A stretch of DNA of 64,000 nucleotides from JAFGXT01 sp963677165 (GTDB lineage: Bacteria; Verrucomicrobiota; Lentisphaeria; Victivallales; SZUA-371): the NCBI GenBank assembly GCA_963677165.2, contig CAXXSX010000002.1, forward strand, positions 2,604,001 through 2,668,000. Direction: 5' to 3'. Each line of letters begins with the position of its first letter. Positions within the stretch are counted from its first letter, which is position 1. Both the position numbers and the translations under genes were made by a program. Below are positions 62,121 to 64,000 of this stretch, piece after piece. Below the pieces are notes generated by a model. It saw only the letters and a list, made by a program, of their open reading frames with translations, had not been told where the DNA came from and searched no databases.

Positions 62121-62148
62121 AATCTACCGCAGTTATTAATGTTGTCAA
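62121..62148 (-). promoter_or_regulatory. Sigma70-like promoter of the flavodoxin/CobN-like operon
   Basis: On the minus strand TTGACA (62148-62143), 16 bases, then TAGATT (62126-62121, 4 of 6). The -35 abuts operator copy 2. Confidence 0.55.
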
Positions 62149-62164
62149 TTAGGAATGCCTAATT
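62147..62164. promoter_or_regulatory. Operator copy 2 at the -35
   Basis: AATTAGG-AATG-CCTAATT: identical arms to copy 1, with a different centre, 102 bp upstream. A bound repressor here would block the promoter, while copy 1 would block downstream. Confidence 0.75.
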
Positions 62165-62168
62165 TTAT

Positions 62169-62196
62169 AAATAATTGCAAAATTTAGCAATTATTT
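62169..62196. terminator. Inverted repeat after the GNAT gene
   Basis: AAATAATTGC and GCAATTATTT pair perfectly over 10 bp with an 8-base loop, directly after the stop of the acetyltransferase gene. AT-rich stem, weak U-tract. Confidence 0.45.
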
Positions 62197-62204
62197 GGGA
62201 CTGA

Positions 62205-62696
62205 TTATAAGGTGTGGTAAAATGGGATAATATCTTCGTATTTACCATCTTTCATCAAAAAGCCGCCGGGGATAACACCCAGTTTTACAAAACCCAGTTT
62301 TTCATATAACCTGATTGCGGCATAATTGGTTTTTACTACAGCATTGAACTGTAGAATTCTGAATTCGAGCTCTTTGGCTTTCGTCAGAGAATGAGCTACC
62401 AGTTTTTCTCCGATGTGCTCTCCTCTTGCGTTGGATGCGACTGCGTAACTTGCGTTGGAAAGGTGTCCGCAGCGTCCGACATTGTTGGGATGAAGAATAT
62501 ACAGACCGAGGATTTCACCGGTTTCGACATTTTCCGCGACTCCTGTGAACGACTGACCGGAGAAAAAAGCCATTGCGTCACTTTCGGTTAACGGATCAAT
62601 TTGAGGGAAAGCCGTTCCGGTGTCAACTACTTCGTTCCAGACATTCATCATTGATTTTAAATCTTTTTCGGCATATTGTCGTATAATAATCTTCAT
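62205..62696 (-). CDS. GNAT-family N-acetyltransferase
   Basis: 163 residues. IIRQYAEKDLKSMMNVWNEVVDTGTAFP starts the fold; GYVLHPNN-like strand (LGLYILHPNNVGRCGHLSNASYAVASNARGEHIGEKLVAHSL) holds the acetyl-CoA-binding R/Q-x-x-G-x-G/A loop (ARGEHIGEKL); AAIRLYEKLGFVKLG is the usual C-terminal motif. Pat/phosphinothricin-acetyltransferase-like. Substrate unknown. Transcribed toward the DUF3793 promoter region, and not part of the iron operon. Confidence 0.9.
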   Translation of the reverse strand: MKIIIRQYAEKDLKSMMNVWNEVVDTGTAFPQIDPLTESDAMAFFSGQSFTGVAENVETGEILGLYILHPNNVGRCGHLSNASYAVASNARGEHIGEKLVAHSLTKAKELEFRILQFNAVVKTNYAAIRLYEKLGFVKLGVIPGGFLMKDGKYEDIIPFYHTL

Positions 62697-62931
62697 TGTC
62701 TTTCTCCTGCAAAATCATAGAATTTAATACAAAAATGTATCCGTTGATAAAATGTATTTCAATAATTATTTTACAAATACTTGATATGCGAAAGCAGAGA
62801 AGAAATGGAACAGGGTGCTGTAATATGCTTTAATTTCTATAATTGATTTGTAAATTCAGATGAAAAACATAAAATTAAACATGCAACATACGATAATATC
62901 AGGTGAACCTCAAAAGAAAAGAGAAATATAC

Positions 62932-64000
62932 ATGGAAAAACTACCCGTGATTGCTTACCATGCCGATCCATTGATTGCCGACGAATTTACATCTTCGCTC
63001 CAAAAGATCAGAGTCAAATATTTCCCTTTTATTAACGAAGAAGAATTACGGTCTGTTATTAAACAGTATTCCCCTGCTTTTGTACTCGACAGGAATTTTC
63101 ACTCTGATTTTTGGGAAGTTTGTTGTCAATATGATATAAAATATGCTTGCTGGGCCACTGATTCCGGAATGAGTAATTTTATCCAGCTTTATAAAGATAA
63201 AATTCGTGATAAAGATTATTTCTTCCTTTTCGAGAAAAATGATTATGCCATAGCAACTCGACTGCATCCTCAATCATATTATTTGCCCTTCTCAGCCGGC
63301 GATAAATTCTTAAAAGAACCTCGAAAAGACGGATTTGAATGCGATATCGCCTTTATTATGAATCCAATTTACGAATATCAGAAGAAAATTAACGACGACC
63401 TGGCAACAAATATTGCCAATGCCCCAAACGAACAAGCTCGAAAAAATCTGATATTGGTTCAAAAGATTACCGAACTGGCTGTCGATATATGTGGACAGGA
63501 TATTATTGGAGATAAACTGACTCCGACAGTAGATGTGCTATGTCAAAAATGCGGGGTAAATCCATTTGTAAATATGGATAAGCATAAATCAGTTCGCTTG
63601 ATGGGAATGATTATGTCCTCCAATCAGCGCCAATTATGTTTGAAAGTCCTGGCGGATACAGGTGCCCAAATTCATCTCTATGGCAATCATCACTGGAAGG
63701 CTACCAAGGTCTTTAAAAATCTGTCCGACAATGTTAACTATAAAGCTCTTGCTCCGTACAACTCAATAAGAGATATCGCGAATTCGGCAAAGATCTGTAT
63801 TAATCTAACCCAAGTTCAAAATATCCAGAGTCTGCCTCAAAGAATCTTCCACTTTGCGGCTTCCGGAAGTTTTTTTATCTCAAATTATTCTGCGGCACTC
63901 AATGAATTATTTGCGGATGGCACATGCTATGGCAGCTATAAAAGTTTTGATGATCTCAGAGAAAAAGTCAAATACTATCTGGCAAATGATGAGCTCCGCT
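62932..64000 (+). CDS. CgeB-like glycosyltransferase, C-terminus off the window
   Basis: At least 356 residues from the ATG at 62932, running past the window end. The N-terminal half (VIAYHADPLIADEF, FVLDRNFHSDFWEVC) is a divergent GT-B Rossmann region. The C-terminal part has QIHLYGNHHWKATKVFKNLSDNVNYKALAPYNSIRDIANSAKICINLTQVQNIQSLPQRIFHFAASGSFFISNY, the CgeB/GT4-like pattern (H/Y-G-x-x-W, LPxRxFxxxAxGxF). Function is probably protein or surface-polymer glycosylation. No neighbours on the right are visible. Confidence 0.8.
   Translation, partial: MEKLPVIAYHADPLIADEFTSSLQKIRVKYFPFINEEELRSVIKQYSPAFVLDRNFHSDFWEVCCQYDIKYACWATDSGMSNFIQLYKDKIRDKDYFFLFEKNDYAIATRLHPQSYYLPFSAGDKFLKEPRKDGFECDIAFIMNPIYEYQKKINDDLATNIANAPNEQARKNLILVQKITELAVDICGQDIIGDKLTPTVDVLCQKCGVNPFVNMDKHKSVRLMGMIMSSNQRQLCLKVLADTGAQIHLYGNHHWKATKVFKNLSDNVNYKALAPYNSIRDIANSAKICINLTQVQNIQSLPQRIFHFAASGSFFISNYSAALNELFADGTCYGSYKSFDDLREKVKYYLANDELR

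Overview
The window looks like chromosome from a Gram-negative member of the PVC group, most probably Lentisphaerota (Victivallis/Lentisphaera-like). This is inferred from gene content alone: two pseudopilin-type proteins with the FTLIELLVVIAIIAIL start common in that phylum, an lpxD-ompH outer-membrane pair, planctomycete/lentisphaeral-style ExbB-ExbD-TPR clusters with a squalene-cyclase-repeat partner, and a LacI-pseudopilin-glycoside hydrolase operon. No rRNA or core ribosomal operon is present to confirm it.

Layout. 1-15.1 kb is an accessory, AT-rich region: a TPR protein and a DUF1573/thioredoxin-like protein on the minus strand, then a tiny secreted Cys peptide, a Cys-rich-tailed RHS/YD-repeat protein, decayed sequence with a 101-bp inverted repeat, a second YD-repeat protein, and a proton-channel cluster (TPR, ExbB, ExbD, ExbD, with a divergent squalene-cyclase-like repeat protein). 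15.9-22.3 kb is a probable integrated or degenerate replicon: a frameshifted Pif1-like helicase, an inovirus-Gp2/YagK-like HUH replication protein, an excisionase-like HTH protein, a RepA/KaiC-like ATPase, and five repeat units at an exact 21-bp period that look like origin iterons. 22.3-29.7 kb holds a TrkA-type channel protein, tRNA-Arg(CCT), two glycosyltransferases, an HTH-OmpH-LpxD run and two identical tRNA-Gly(GCC) genes.

29.8-35.3 kb is a sugar-utilisation cluster (LacI regulator with a palindrome at its promoter, pseudopilin, a stand-alone carbohydrate-binding-like protein and a large GH-A-clan hydrolase that carries a copy of the same module). 35.3-43.9 kb has a split spermidine-synthase-like pair, a 33-residue-repeat secreted protein followed by a secreted protein and an LCAT-like lipoprotein lipase, three unknown envelope proteins and a ZIP-family protein lacking the usual metal ligands. 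44-49.8 kb is a surface-polysaccharide cluster (flippase, three glycosyltransferases, methyltransferase).

49.9-62.2 kb is the most coherent system. A nine-gene minus-strand run (DUF3793, flavodoxin, Fur-family regulator, pseudopilin, small membrane-anchored protein, DUF2162, MotA/TolQ/ExbB, DUF2149, CobN-like giant protein) resembles the hmuSTUV part of the Bacteroidota haem operon, but in reverse order and joined to iron-response genes. Two copies of the palindrome AATTAGG-N4-CCTAATT flank its start and a strong hairpin closes it. A hybrid sensor kinase with a periplasmic binding-protein-like domain lies just downstream. The window ends with a GNAT acetyltransferase and a truncated CgeB-like glycosyltransferase.
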